Positions 14,311 through 21,298 of a DNA stretch of 21,712 nt are shown here, piece by piece; within the stretch, counting starts at the first letter, position 1; every line of letters starts with the position of its first letter. The position numbers and the translations under genes were made by a program. The DNA is from Candidatus Caenarcanales bacterium (GTDB taxonomy: Bacteria > Cyanobacteriota > Vampirovibrionia > LMEP-6097), in NCBI GenBank assembly GCA_022447685.1, contig JAKVAO010000047.1:1-21712 (forward strand), given 5' to 3'. The notes beneath the pieces are model-generated. The model worked only from the letters and a program-made list of their open reading frames with translations. It was not told the DNA's origin and searched no databases.

Positions 14311-15669
14311 CTAGGAAATAGAGCTTTTTGTTTTGAGACTTGGAACTTGTAATAACTTGTCTAGCTTGGCTGCTCTTGAGGCTTTTAGGTAAACTAGTTT
14401 ATTTATTGAGTTTTGAGACTTAAGCTTTTGTAAGTCTTGGTATGAAATTTCTTGAATTTGAGGGGGCTCTTTTAGTTCTAACTGCTCCAAAAACTCTTTG
14501 CTTTTTTGCACTTCGTCTTTATTTTCTAGGTTGAGGAAGCTTAGTTTATTTTCTGTATTTTTAGTTAAGTCTTCTATATCTTGAAAAGTTTTTGCAACTA
14601 TTTCTGAGTCATTTTCAAGTATCTCTGCACTTACTATTAATTTGGGTTCAGAACTGAATTCATGAATTATTGATTCTACTCCTAATTTTAGAGTTTCAGG
14701 ACTTGCGTTATAAGTTTCATCTATATAGATATTCGTTAGTTCATCTTTATAGATCATGCCTCTGCCATTAATTGGTTTGAAGTTTTCTAAACTTGCTTTC
14801 GCTTCGTCATCCTCTATCTCTAGTAAAGAAGTGATCTTAATTACAGCATTTGCTGAAGCATTAATGCCATTGTTGGAGAGCATGTCTAGTGAAATAATTT
14901 CTTCATTGGAGAAGTAGTCGCATTCTATGTTTTGAAGAAGATCTTGGTATTTATTTTCGGTGTTCAATAATTCGAATAATGATTTATCTACTATTAAAGT
15001 TTTTTCATGATCTTTAGAGTAATTTCCGGCTTGATAATTTTGAGCTGAGTCTATAATTTCTAATTTCGCTGTTCTAATATTTTCTTGTGAGCCAAGTAGT
15101 TCTATATGAGCAGTGCCAATACATGTAATTAGGGAAATATTTGGTTCAGCTATAGCTGAGAGTTCTGCTATCTGACCTAAGCCACGCATGCCCATTTCAA
15201 GAATCAAGACTTCTGTGTCTTCAGGCATAGCTAGTATGGTTTTGGGAACTCCAATTTCATTATTGAAATTAGCTTTGCTGTAATGGATTTTAAATTTATT
15301 TTTCAGTATTTCTGCAAGCATTTCTTTGGCTGTGGTTTTACCATTGCTTCCAGTTATTGCAATTGTAAGAGGATTAATTTGTCTTTTGTAATTTCTTGCA
15401 AGCTCTTGATATTTTTTCAGCCCACTATCTACTTGCTGAATCTTATTTTTAGAGCTAGTAAGTAATTCAATTTTTCTAGGTTCTTTATTGAGTTTTTGGA
15501 ATTTATCTACTAATTCTTCAAAGCTTAGCTCTGAGTATATTTTAGAAGCTTCTTTTTCTAGGCATTCAATAATAAAATCATGCCCATCAAACTTTTCTCC
15601 TTTTAAAGCTACATAAATAGAATTCTTTTCTATTGTTCTGGAGTCGGTACTGATTTCTAAAGCTTTCAT
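14311..15669 (-). CDS. murF: UDP-N-acetylmuramoyl-tripeptide--D-alanyl-D-alanine ligase
   Basis: This cytoplasmic Mur ligase adds D-Ala-D-Ala to the UDP-MurNAc-tripeptide, completing the peptidoglycan precursor. The 452-residue product shows the Mur ligase layout: an N-terminal domain with STDSRTIEKNSIYVALKGEK and FDGHDF, the ATP-binding GSNGKTT at 107-113, NNEIGVPKTIL, and DETYNASPETLK, which is characteristic of MurF. The N-terminus is about 25-30 residues shorter than many MurF proteins, as it begins directly at the first conserved strand. The C-terminal domain is divergent and Lys/Glu/Ser-rich. It lies alone on the minus strand. A TATAAT on that strand precedes the ATG by 11 nt. Confidence 0.92.
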   Translation of the reverse strand: MKALEISTDSRTIEKNSIYVALKGEKFDGHDFIIECLEKEASKIYSELSFEELVDKFQKLNKEPRKIELLTSSKNKIQQVDSGLKKYQELARNYKRQINPLTIAITGSNGKTTAKEMLAEILKNKFKIHYSKANFNNEIGVPKTILAMPEDTEVLILEMGMRGLGQIAELSAIAEPNISLITCIGTAHIELLGSQENIRTAKLEIIDSAQNYQAGNYSKDHEKTLIVDKSLFELLNTENKYQDLLQNIECDYFSNEEIISLDMLSNNGINASANAVIKITSLLEIEDDEAKASLENFKPINGRGMIYKDELTNIYIDETYNASPETLKLGVESIIHEFSSEPKLIVSAEILENDSEIVAKTFQDIEDLTKNTENKLSFLNLENKDEVQKSKEFLEQLELKEPPQIQEISYQDLQKLKSQNSINKLVYLKASRAAKLDKLLQVPSLKTKSSIS

Positions 15670-15680
15670 TATGATTTTCT

Positions 15681-15686
15681 ATTATA
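15681..15686 (-). promoter_or_regulatory. -10 hexamer of murF
   Basis: On the minus strand a perfect TATAAT ends 11 nt before the murF ATG at 15669. No Shine-Dalgarno sequence is present, so the leader would be at most about 5 nt. Confidence 0.45.
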
Positions 15687-15721
15687 AGCTCAAAAGATAC
15701 CATGACTTTATTACTTTGGTG

Positions 15722-15727
15722 TAAAAT
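15722..15727 (+). promoter_or_regulatory. Probable -10 box of tRNA-Leu
   Basis: TAAAAT lies 34 nt before the tRNA 5' end, a usual distance for a tRNA precursor leader. No good -35 box is visible at 16-18 nt spacing. Confidence 0.35.
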
Positions 15728-15761
15728 TAATAAAGTTCTGAGCGTAGTATCTTCTTCACTT

Positions 15762-15848
15762 GCCCAAGTGGCGGAATTGGTAGACGCAACAGACTTAAAA
15801 TCTGTTGTCCTTCGGGACGTGCCGGTTCAAGTCCGGCCTTGGGTACCA
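15762..15848 (+). tRNA. tRNA-Leu (anticodon UAA)
   Basis: The sequence folds as a class II tRNA. The acceptor stem GCCCAAG pairs with CTTGGGT (a G-U at position 1-72), the D-arm reads TGGCGGAATTGGTAGACGC, the anticodon stem-loop CAGACTTAAAATCTG has anticodon TAA, a long variable arm contains CCTTCGGG, and the T-arm has GGTTCAAGTCC. The 3' CCA is encoded. The anticodon loop has no intron, unlike many cyanobacterial tRNA-Leu(UAA) genes, which carry a group I intron after the first anticodon base region. Confidence 0.97.
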
Positions 15849-15851
15849 TTT

Positions 15852-15886
15852 AAGACCTCTACTGATGTAGGGGTCTTTTTGTTTTT
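15852..15886 (+). terminator. Rho-independent terminator after tRNA-Leu
   Basis: AAGACCTCTAC and GTAGGGGTCTT form an 11-bp stem (one G-U pair) around a TGAT loop, followed by a T-rich run (TTTGTTTTT). It starts 4 nt after the CCA end. On the minus strand the stem lacks a T-tract, so it would not serve bphP. Confidence 0.9.
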
Positions 15887-15934
15887 ATAATCTATGTTTC
15901 TTTTATTATGAGTTCGAAATACCTCTTAGTTCAG

Positions 15935-18133
15935 CTATGCAGAAAGATTTGCTGGGATTTTGATTGAAAATTCAAGTTCTGCTTCTGGGTTTTCACTTAG
16001 GCTGATATCAGCTAAATAGATATTCAATATCTTTTTACTTAGTGCAAGATTAATACCTGTATCTTTCTGTTGACCTTGTGATTCTATAGTTTGAAAAACT
16101 CTAAAAGCCTTTTCAAAATAAATTTTATCTAGTTCTGAGAAATTATCAGAAATTTTTATTTGAACATAATTGCCCTGTTCTTTTGCTTCTATTTTTATTC
16201 TCTTTTCTTCTAGTGGACTTGCAAGCTTACTAATATGACTAAAAATATTTGTGAATATTGAGCTTAAATGTTTTTCATGGATTTTTAGTTTAAGTTCATC
16301 TCTGACATTATTTTCTATTTTTATATCTTTTACTATTTCTGGGTATTCTTTGTAAAGTTCATCCCAACTCTTATTTATACAGTTCTTGACTGAAGTTTCA
16401 GAGCCTAAGCTTAATTTTCCACTTGAGCTTGTATTTGAATAGCTTAATAAGTCTTGTAGTAATTTTTCTATTTTTTGAGCAGCGTTTGAACTGTAAAGTA
16501 AATATTGTTTTGCGGTGTCGTCTAGTTCTTTGGAATATTTGAGGTCAAATAAATCCATATAGTTCTGTATATGCCTAAGAGGTTCTTTGAGATTGTGATT
16601 CACTATAAAGGAAAACATATCTTCTTCAAGGTTTGATGTTTCAGTATCTTTTAGTTCATTCACTATATTTGTTTTTAGAGCTTTAGCTATTTTTAAATCT
16701 TCCTGGCTCCAGCTTTCTGCTTGATCTCTTTGTTCTTCTACCCAAGTTTCAAAAGAGTTTCGGGGAGAAAGTTTCCCTTCATGGTTGATAAGTTTTTTTG
16801 GTTTACCAGCCCATTTTATTTCTGTAATTAGTTCTTTTCTAAAGAAGATTAAAAACGAATTTGCTGAATTGAGCTTTAATGATAGAGCCCCTGCGATATT
16901 TTCTTGGTTCTCTATAGAGTAGTCGTCTTTAATAGAGCTACTAACGAAGGATTCTGGTTTCTTTTGAATTATCTTATGAATTAGTTCTTTTAGTTCATCT
17001 GCATTCTTGCTATTTTTTGTTTGGAAAATTTCTATGTTTTGATTTTCTACTAAGGCAAAGGAATCTAAGTTCATTGAGTCTAGAATTAGATCTTTTGCTT
17101 CAGCAAGTTTTACTATTAGATTACTATTGTTTTGGAATTCTTGATTTAAGTTTTTAATGATAATTTCAGTTTGGAGAGACTTTTCTTTGTTTTGAAAACT
17201 AATGATTTGCTTCAAGCTTTGGCTGAATTGCTTATTTATAAGTTCTGCTAGAATTCTTATGCCATAAGGTACACATCTGATTTCATGGTGATGGCAGGCT
17301 ATTAAGCCCCATAGTTCTCCATCAACGATAATAGAAATGGACATAGATGCTTTTATATTCATGTTTCTTAAATACTCCAGATGTATCTCAGAAACACTTC
17401 TTAAAATTGAGTGTGATAAATCATTCTTCTCACTTAAGCTTGGTTTTAAACTTACTTTGCTGGAATTGACATTTGAAATGATACGTAAGTGATTGATTTT
17501 ATAGAGTTCTCTTGCCTGCTCTGGTATGTCTGAAGCTGGAAAGTGGTTTTCGAGGTAAGAATTCATGTGGCTTTCTTTTGCTTCTGCTATAACTTCACCA
17601 TCCCATTCCTCTGTGAATCTATAAAGTTTTACTCGTGAAAAGCCTGTTATAGACTTTATTTCTTTAACAATTAGTTTGAAAAGTTGATCTTCAGTCTCTA
17701 TATTTTCAAGTTTTTGAGCGAAATTCATGGCTGTTAAATAAACATCATCAGATTGGATGAATTCTTCAGACTCTATTTTTTCTTCTAATTCAAGAATTAA
17801 GTTTTTTGAATTCTTGTGTATAACTGCATTGAAGTAAGTTCCCTGTAGTTCTAATTCTGTGTACCTTGTTTTTAATATTTGGGAATCATCTGCAAGTGAT
17901 CTTAGTTCATTTATTTTTCCATTACTTATGAATTCTGAAAGCTTCTTGCCAACTATAGTCCTCAAGTCTAATTCTAGAAAGTTTATTAAATTCTCACTGA
18001 TTTGCTTAATTGTGAATTGTTCATCAAGTATAAAAACAAAGCCATGCGCTTGAATGAAGTCAACTTTTCTAATCTTTTCATTTGCACAGTTGGCTATAGC
18101 TTCTTGAATATTAATTCCCTGATTATGATTCAT
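15935..18133 (-). CDS. bphP: Bacteriophytochrome with degenerate kinase domain
   Basis: This red/far-red photoreceptor has PAS-GAF-PHY and histidine kinase modules in 732 residues. Cys16, in the expected position before the IQxHG motif, can bind biliverdin. The GAF domain has PASDIPEQARELY (Asp202), LRSVSEIHLEYL (His251) and WGLIACHH. The PHY tongue carries WAGKP and PRNSF (457-461). The phospho-acceptor is His513 in VNHNLKEPLR. In the ATP-binding domain the N-box Asn is His633 (IFSHISK), the G1 box reads DNFSEL instead of DNGIG, and the G2 box reads DTGINLA instead of GTGIGLA. ATP binding is therefore doubtful. The gene start lies within bphO, 11 nt overlapping, so chromophore synthesis and receptor are coupled. 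Confidence 0.93.
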   Translation of the reverse strand: MNHNQGINIQEAIANCANEKIRKVDFIQAHGFVFILDEQFTIKQISENLINFLELDLRTIVGKKLSEFISNGKINELRSLADDSQILKTRYTELELQGTYFNAVIHKNSKNLILELEEKIESEEFIQSDDVYLTAMNFAQKLENIETEDQLFKLIVKEIKSITGFSRVKLYRFTEEWDGEVIAEAKESHMNSYLENHFPASDIPEQARELYKINHLRIISNVNSSKVSLKPSLSEKNDLSHSILRSVSEIHLEYLRNMNIKASMSISIIVDGELWGLIACHHHEIRCVPYGIRILAELINKQFSQSLKQIISFQNKEKSLQTEIIIKNLNQEFQNNSNLIVKLAEAKDLILDSMNLDSFALVENQNIEIFQTKNSKNADELKELIHKIIQKKPESFVSSSIKDDYSIENQENIAGALSLKLNSANSFLIFFRKELITEIKWAGKPKKLINHEGKLSPRNSFETWVEEQRDQAESWSQEDLKIAKALKTNIVNELKDTETSNLEEDMFSFIVNHNLKEPLRHIQNYMDLFDLKYSKELDDTAKQYLLYSSNAAQKIEKLLQDLLSYSNTSSSGKLSLGSETSVKNCINKSWDELYKEYPEIVKDIKIENNVRDELKLKIHEKHLSSIFTNIFSHISKLASPLEEKRIKIEAKEQGNYVQIKISDNFSELDKIYFEKAFRVFQTIESQGQQKDTGINLALSKKILNIYLADISLSENPEAELEFSIKIPANLSA

Positions 18134-18722
18134 GACTTAAGTTTTTAGCCTTTTCTTTAAAGTGATTATCGATTATTTGAAATATTTCATTGGCTCTCTT
18201 AATTACTTTCTCTATATCTTGATGTTTAATTTCAAGATGATGCAGAAATTGATACCAATCTTTTAGGGTTTTTTCTTGTTCATTTGTGAAGAAGGATAGT
18301 CCTGTAAATTCGTCTAGTTTTAAATGTCTAGCAATATTTTTACTAATTATCATTGAACCCATCTTGGAGCCTTGCATTATATACCTTAAACTTAGGTAAT
18401 CATCATAGGATTTCATTTCTAGGCTTTCTTTGTTCTCTAGAATTGAACTTAAATCCTTTACTTGGATTTTAATACCAAGTTTACTTGCATCGAATGAAAG
18501 TTTTTTCAGAGATAATGCAACAAAGTTACAGTAAATATCTTCCTGCTTAAGACAGTAGTCAAAAAATAGATAAAGCTTATAAAAGCCTTCGATTATTTCT
18601 TTGTAAATCTCTAAATTTATATCCTGGGAATTTAAATATTTGAGTAATGGATTGCCGTGTAAATTTTCATGCGCAGAACTAGTTCCGCTTTTGAGCAAAG
18701 ACACAATATTATTTTCATTCAT
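18123..18722 (-). CDS. bphO: Heme oxygenase (biliverdin-producing)
   Basis: This enzyme cleaves heme to biliverdin, iron and CO, supplying the chromophore of the phytochrome encoded next. The 199-residue helical protein has LKSGTSSAHENLH near the N-terminus, where His18 is the proximal heme ligand, and YIMQGSKMGSMII, the glycine-containing distal helix of bacterial heme oxygenases. The length is typical. It is the first gene of a two-gene operon with bphP, overlapping it by 11 nt. It is divergent from the receiver-kinase gene across a 110-nt region. Confidence 0.92.
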   Translation of the reverse strand: MNENNIVSLLKSGTSSAHENLHGNPLLKYLNSQDINLEIYKEIIEGFYKLYLFFDYCLKQEDIYCNFVALSLKKLSFDASKLGIKIQVKDLSSILENKESLEMKSYDDYLSLRYIMQGSKMGSMIISKNIARHLKLDEFTGLSFFTNEQEKTLKDWYQFLHHLEIKHQDIEKVIKRANEIFQIIDNHFKEKAKNLSHES

Positions 18723-18742
18723 AACACATTAAACCAGTTCCA

Positions 18743-18773
18743 ATTGTATCAGCAATAGGGTTGGTTTTTTCAA
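18743..18773 (-). promoter_or_regulatory. Probable promoter of bphO-bphP
   Basis: On the minus strand TTGAAA (18773-18768) is followed after 19 nt by TACAAT (18748-18743), which is preceded by TGA to form an extended -10. The predicted transcript start would leave a leader of about 14 nt before the bphO ATG. The 19-nt spacer is longer than optimal. Confidence 0.45.
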
Positions 18774-18798
18774 GACTTCTCCAAATCAATGATATATT

Positions 18799-18804
18799 TA
18801 AAAT
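18799..18804 (+). promoter_or_regulatory. Possible -10 box of the receiver-kinase gene
   Basis: TAAAAT lies 28 nt before the GTG start at 18833, and a weak AAGG ribosome site lies in between. With the oppositely directed bphO promoter 26 nt away, this would make a compact divergent control region. Confidence 0.3.
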
Positions 18805-18832
18805 GCTTTAGAAAAAGCTAAAGGTAAGCTCA

Positions 18833-19969
18833 GTGAAAATTTTAATAATAGATGACTGTAAGATTGATTGTGATTTACTTTCACTTAATTTACAGTCCGC
18901 TTTTGAGACTAATTCTTTGTATCAAAATATTCCTCTTGAAATATCTTCTCAGTTAGATCTCTTGCAGGGGATTAAGCAGGTTAAAGACTCAGATTTTGAT
19001 TTGGTTTTTTTGGATTTGATTTTTGATAATTTAGATAAGAACGTGAATTTTCTCGAAGAGCCATTGTCGGCTTTGAAAATTTTTAAAGATAGCACTCCTT
19101 TGGTCCCTGTCATAGTAATGACTTCTTATGAAAATCCACTTGTTTGTTTACAGGCAATTCAGGAGGGGGCTCAAGATGATATTCTAAAAGGTGAGTATCA
19201 TGGCACTTCACTATTGAAATCACTTGGCTATGCTTTGGAGAAGTTCAAGTTAGAGCAGGAAGTGAGAGAGAAATTAGCTGAGCTGGAGTTGTATTCCAAA
19301 AAGTTAGAGGATTGCAATCACGATTTAGAAGAATTTGCTTATGTAGCATCTCATGATTTACAGGAGCCGCTTAGAAAGGTAACTGTTTTTGGAGATAAGA
19401 TCATGAATGAGTTTGGTCACGAGATGAACCAGGTTTCTATGGATTATCTAGAAAGAATGTACCGTGCGAGCAAAAGAATGCAGGTATTATTAGATGATTT
19501 ACTTGAATATTCTAGAGTTTCTAATAGAGATTATCTTTTTCAGAAATCTAAGCTAGGAGATATTTTGGCTTCAGCTCTTGATAATCTTGAAGATCGTATT
19601 AATTCTAATAAGGCTGAAATCAAGATTAATTCTGAATTATTAGAGGATGATATTCTTTGTGAACCTTTTTTCTTGGAGAGAGCTATGCAGAATATAGTCT
19701 CAAATTCTCTAAAGTATAGGAAAGAAGATCAGAGTCCACATATAAGGATTAATATAACTAAGTCTGAGGATAGTTTTGTGCTTGAATTTATTGATAATGG
19801 TATTGGATTTGAAATGCAGTTTAAAGATAAAATCTTTCAACAATTCCAAAGGCTGCATGGACGCTCTGAGTATTCAGGTACTGGAATGGGACTAGCAACA
19901 GTAAAGAAAATTATTGAAAAACATAATGGTGCTATAGATGTAGAAACTGGCTTTTGTCAGAGCTACTGA
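18833..19969 (+). CDS. Receiver-histidine kinase protein (REC-HisKA-HATPase), C-terminus probably frameshifted
   Basis: The 378-residue cytoplasmic protein starts at GTG 18833. The N-terminal receiver domain has acidic D7-D8, phospho-acceptor Asp61 (FLDLIFD), Thr97 and Lys119. A coiled linker leads to a HisKA domain with His174 in VASHDLQEPLR, then an HATPase domain with intact N-box (IVSNSLKYR, Asn291), G1 (DNGIGF, 321-326) and G2 (GTGMGLA, 349-355). It stops abruptly at ETGFCQSY, where the family normally continues GxGATFxIxLP. The next frame reads VRATDSIKLSNF, which resembles that ending, so a 1-nt frameshift near 19952-19958 is likely. Being divergent from bphO-bphP, it is a natural phosphotransfer partner of the phytochrome. 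Confidence 0.88.
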   Translation: MKILIIDDCKIDCDLLSLNLQSAFETNSLYQNIPLEISSQLDLLQGIKQVKDSDFDLVFLDLIFDNLDKNVNFLEEPLSALKIFKDSTPLVPVIVMTSYENPLVCLQAIQEGAQDDILKGEYHGTSLLKSLGYALEKFKLEQEVREKLAELELYSKKLEDCNHDLEEFAYVASHDLQEPLRKVTVFGDKIMNEFGHEMNQVSMDYLERMYRASKRMQVLLDDLLEYSRVSNRDYLFQKSKLGDILASALDNLEDRINSNKAEIKINSELLEDDILCEPFFLERAMQNIVSNSLKYRKEDQSPHIRINITKSEDSFVLEFIDNGIGFEMQFKDKIFQQFQRLHGRSEYSGTGMGLATVKKIIEKHNGAIDVETGFCQSY

Positions 19970-20202
19970 TTCTATCAAGCTCTCTAATTTCCTCTTCATT
20001 CATTGAAGCTAATATTTTTTCTCAATGGTATTTCAACAAGAACATTTTCAATATCTTAATTCCCCTCTTCTTATCTCAATTAACATACTACTTATGGTCC
20101 AAAAATACTAGATGATTTATAACAGCTATTCTATTTGAGTTTTAGTTTATTTGACTGAGGGATTAATTATATTAGTCAGATATAGACTAGAGGAGAGTTC
20201 AG
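19970..20202 (+). other. 233-nt intergenic region
   Basis: The first about 35 nt hold the out-of-frame continuation of the upstream kinase (open to TGA at 20004-20006). The rest contains no convincing gene. A TTGACT occurs at 20151-20156, but no -10 box sits at correct spacing. A short minus-strand open stretch at about 20000-20055 (LVEIPLRK) resembles the end of an ATPase domain but is too short to call. A strong ribosome site, AGGAG, at 20191-20195 belongs to the next gene. Confidence 0.5.
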
Positions 20203-20703
20203 ATGGCAAATAGTAAATTACCTAAAAAAACTTTAAAAATATTGGTGGTTGACGATGATTTAGATGATCTTTTGATTGTTCAAGACATCATACGTAAAAG
20301 AATGAAATTCGAGAATCCAGTTATTGACTGTGTTACCAACTTTGAACAAGCTATCGAAAAATATTATACATTTAAGCATGATATTTGTTTGATGGATTTT
20401 AATTTAGGTAAACGAACTGGAATTTCAATTTTTAATTCTTTTAGAGAATCTGGAATCAATATTCCAATGATATTTCTAACCGGTAATGGTAGTGAAGAAT
20501 TAGCTACTCGTGTAATGAAAATGGGGGCAGATAACTACTTTTCTAAATCAAAATTAAATGAGGAGGAATTAATTGAGGCTATTCGTTCTGGAATCAGAGC
20601 TTATAAATACTTCAAAAATGTAACTTGCTATGTTGACACTAATACTTATGGTGGCTTTCTGGAAGGAGATCTTGAAAATGACAAAATCATTGAACACGCG
20701 TAG
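20203..20703 (+). CDS. Single-domain response regulator (Rcp-like)
   Basis: The 166-residue cytoplasmic protein is a single CheY-like receiver, with the acidic cluster VVDDDLDD (residues 16-22), phospho-acceptor Asp65 in CLMDFNLG, Thr93 in FLTG and Lys115 in YFSKSK. It has no output domain. The C-terminal 35 residues extend past the fold and have no recognised motif. The double-Asp insert DDLDDLL is typical of the Rcp1/phytochrome-partner type of receiver. AGGAG lies 7 nt before the ATG. The 3' end overlaps the next response regulator gene by 26 nt, so the pair is co-translated. It probably takes phosphate from a nearby kinase, but which one is unknown. Confidence 0.9.
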   Translation: MANSKLPKKTLKILVVDDDLDDLLIVQDIIRKRMKFENPVIDCVTNFEQAIEKYYTFKHDICLMDFNLGKRTGISIFNSFRESGINIPMIFLTGNGSEELATRVMKMGADNYFSKSKLNEEELIEAIRSGIRAYKYFKNVTCYVDTNTYGGFLEGDLENDKIIEHA

Positions 20704-21262
20704 AAAAAGACTTAATTTCAGTAAAGAACCACTGCTACTTAAAACTATAAAGAATAATAAACTAAATAACGAATTTAATTTTCGAGATGCTTTTTTGAAG
20801 TCAGTTTTTACTAATGAACCTAACTTAAATACTAATGAAAAAGAGATTAATATCCTAATTGCTGAAGATGACGAAGATGATTATTTCCTAATTTCTGGTG
20901 CTTTGGATGAGGCTTTTAAGCCTTATAAAATACATTGGGCTAAGGATGGACAAGATACTTTAGATTTTATGATGAATTGTATTCGTGAAGATTTTTTACC
21001 GGATTTAATGTTGCTGGACATAAATATGCCTAAAATCAATGGTATTGACCTGGTTAAAATCATCAGGGAGCGTTTTTCTATTCAACAAGTGCCTATTATC
21101 ATGCTTAGCGGTTCATCATCTCATTCAGATATCAATAGGGCCTATGAATATGGAGCCAATTCCTACCTATGTAAGCGAGATAATTACAAAGATTTGGTTA
21201 AATTAATGAAAGTACCTATGCCTTTTGGTTTAATTTTGTCGAAAGACCAAAAAATAAATTAA
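20678..21262 (+). CDS. Response regulator with N-terminal extension (Rcp1-like)
   Basis: The 194-residue protein has about 55 polar, Lys/Asn-rich residues of unknown role followed by a receiver domain: acidic IAEDDEDD (61-68), phospho-acceptor Asp114 in LLDINMPKING, Ser144 in MLSGS, and Lys166 in YLCKRD. There is no DNA-binding output domain. I chose ATG 20678 because AAGGAG at 20663-20668 is 9 nt upstream. A longer frame from 20630 lacks a ribosome site and adds an unlikely hydrophobic leader. Receivers with 'EDDEDD' and 'LLDINMPxxNG' resemble cyanobacterial Rcp1 partners of phytochromes, which fits the genomic setting. Confidence 0.88.
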   Translation: MTKSLNTRRKRLNFSKEPLLLKTIKNNKLNNEFNFRDAFLKSVFTNEPNLNTNEKEINILIAEDDEDDYFLISGALDEAFKPYKIHWAKDGQDTLDFMMNCIREDFLPDLMLLDINMPKINGIDLVKIIRERFSIQQVPIIMLSGSSSHSDINRAYEYGANSYLCKRDNYKDLVKLMKVPMPFGLILSKDQKIN

Positions 21263-21298
21263 TTTGATGCTAGCATTTTAATGTAATTTGGTTTTGAT

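Noticed and set aside
15852..15886. Terminator acting for bphP on the minus strand
   Set aside because: The minus-strand side of the stem is not followed by a T-tract.
15702..15890. 62-residue frame covering the tRNA
   Set aside because: It is a translation of the tRNA-Leu gene and its terminator.
20000..20055. Remnant of another histidine kinase on the minus strand
   Set aside because: The LVEIPLRK-like stretch is under 20 codons between stops and has no other kinase motif nearby.
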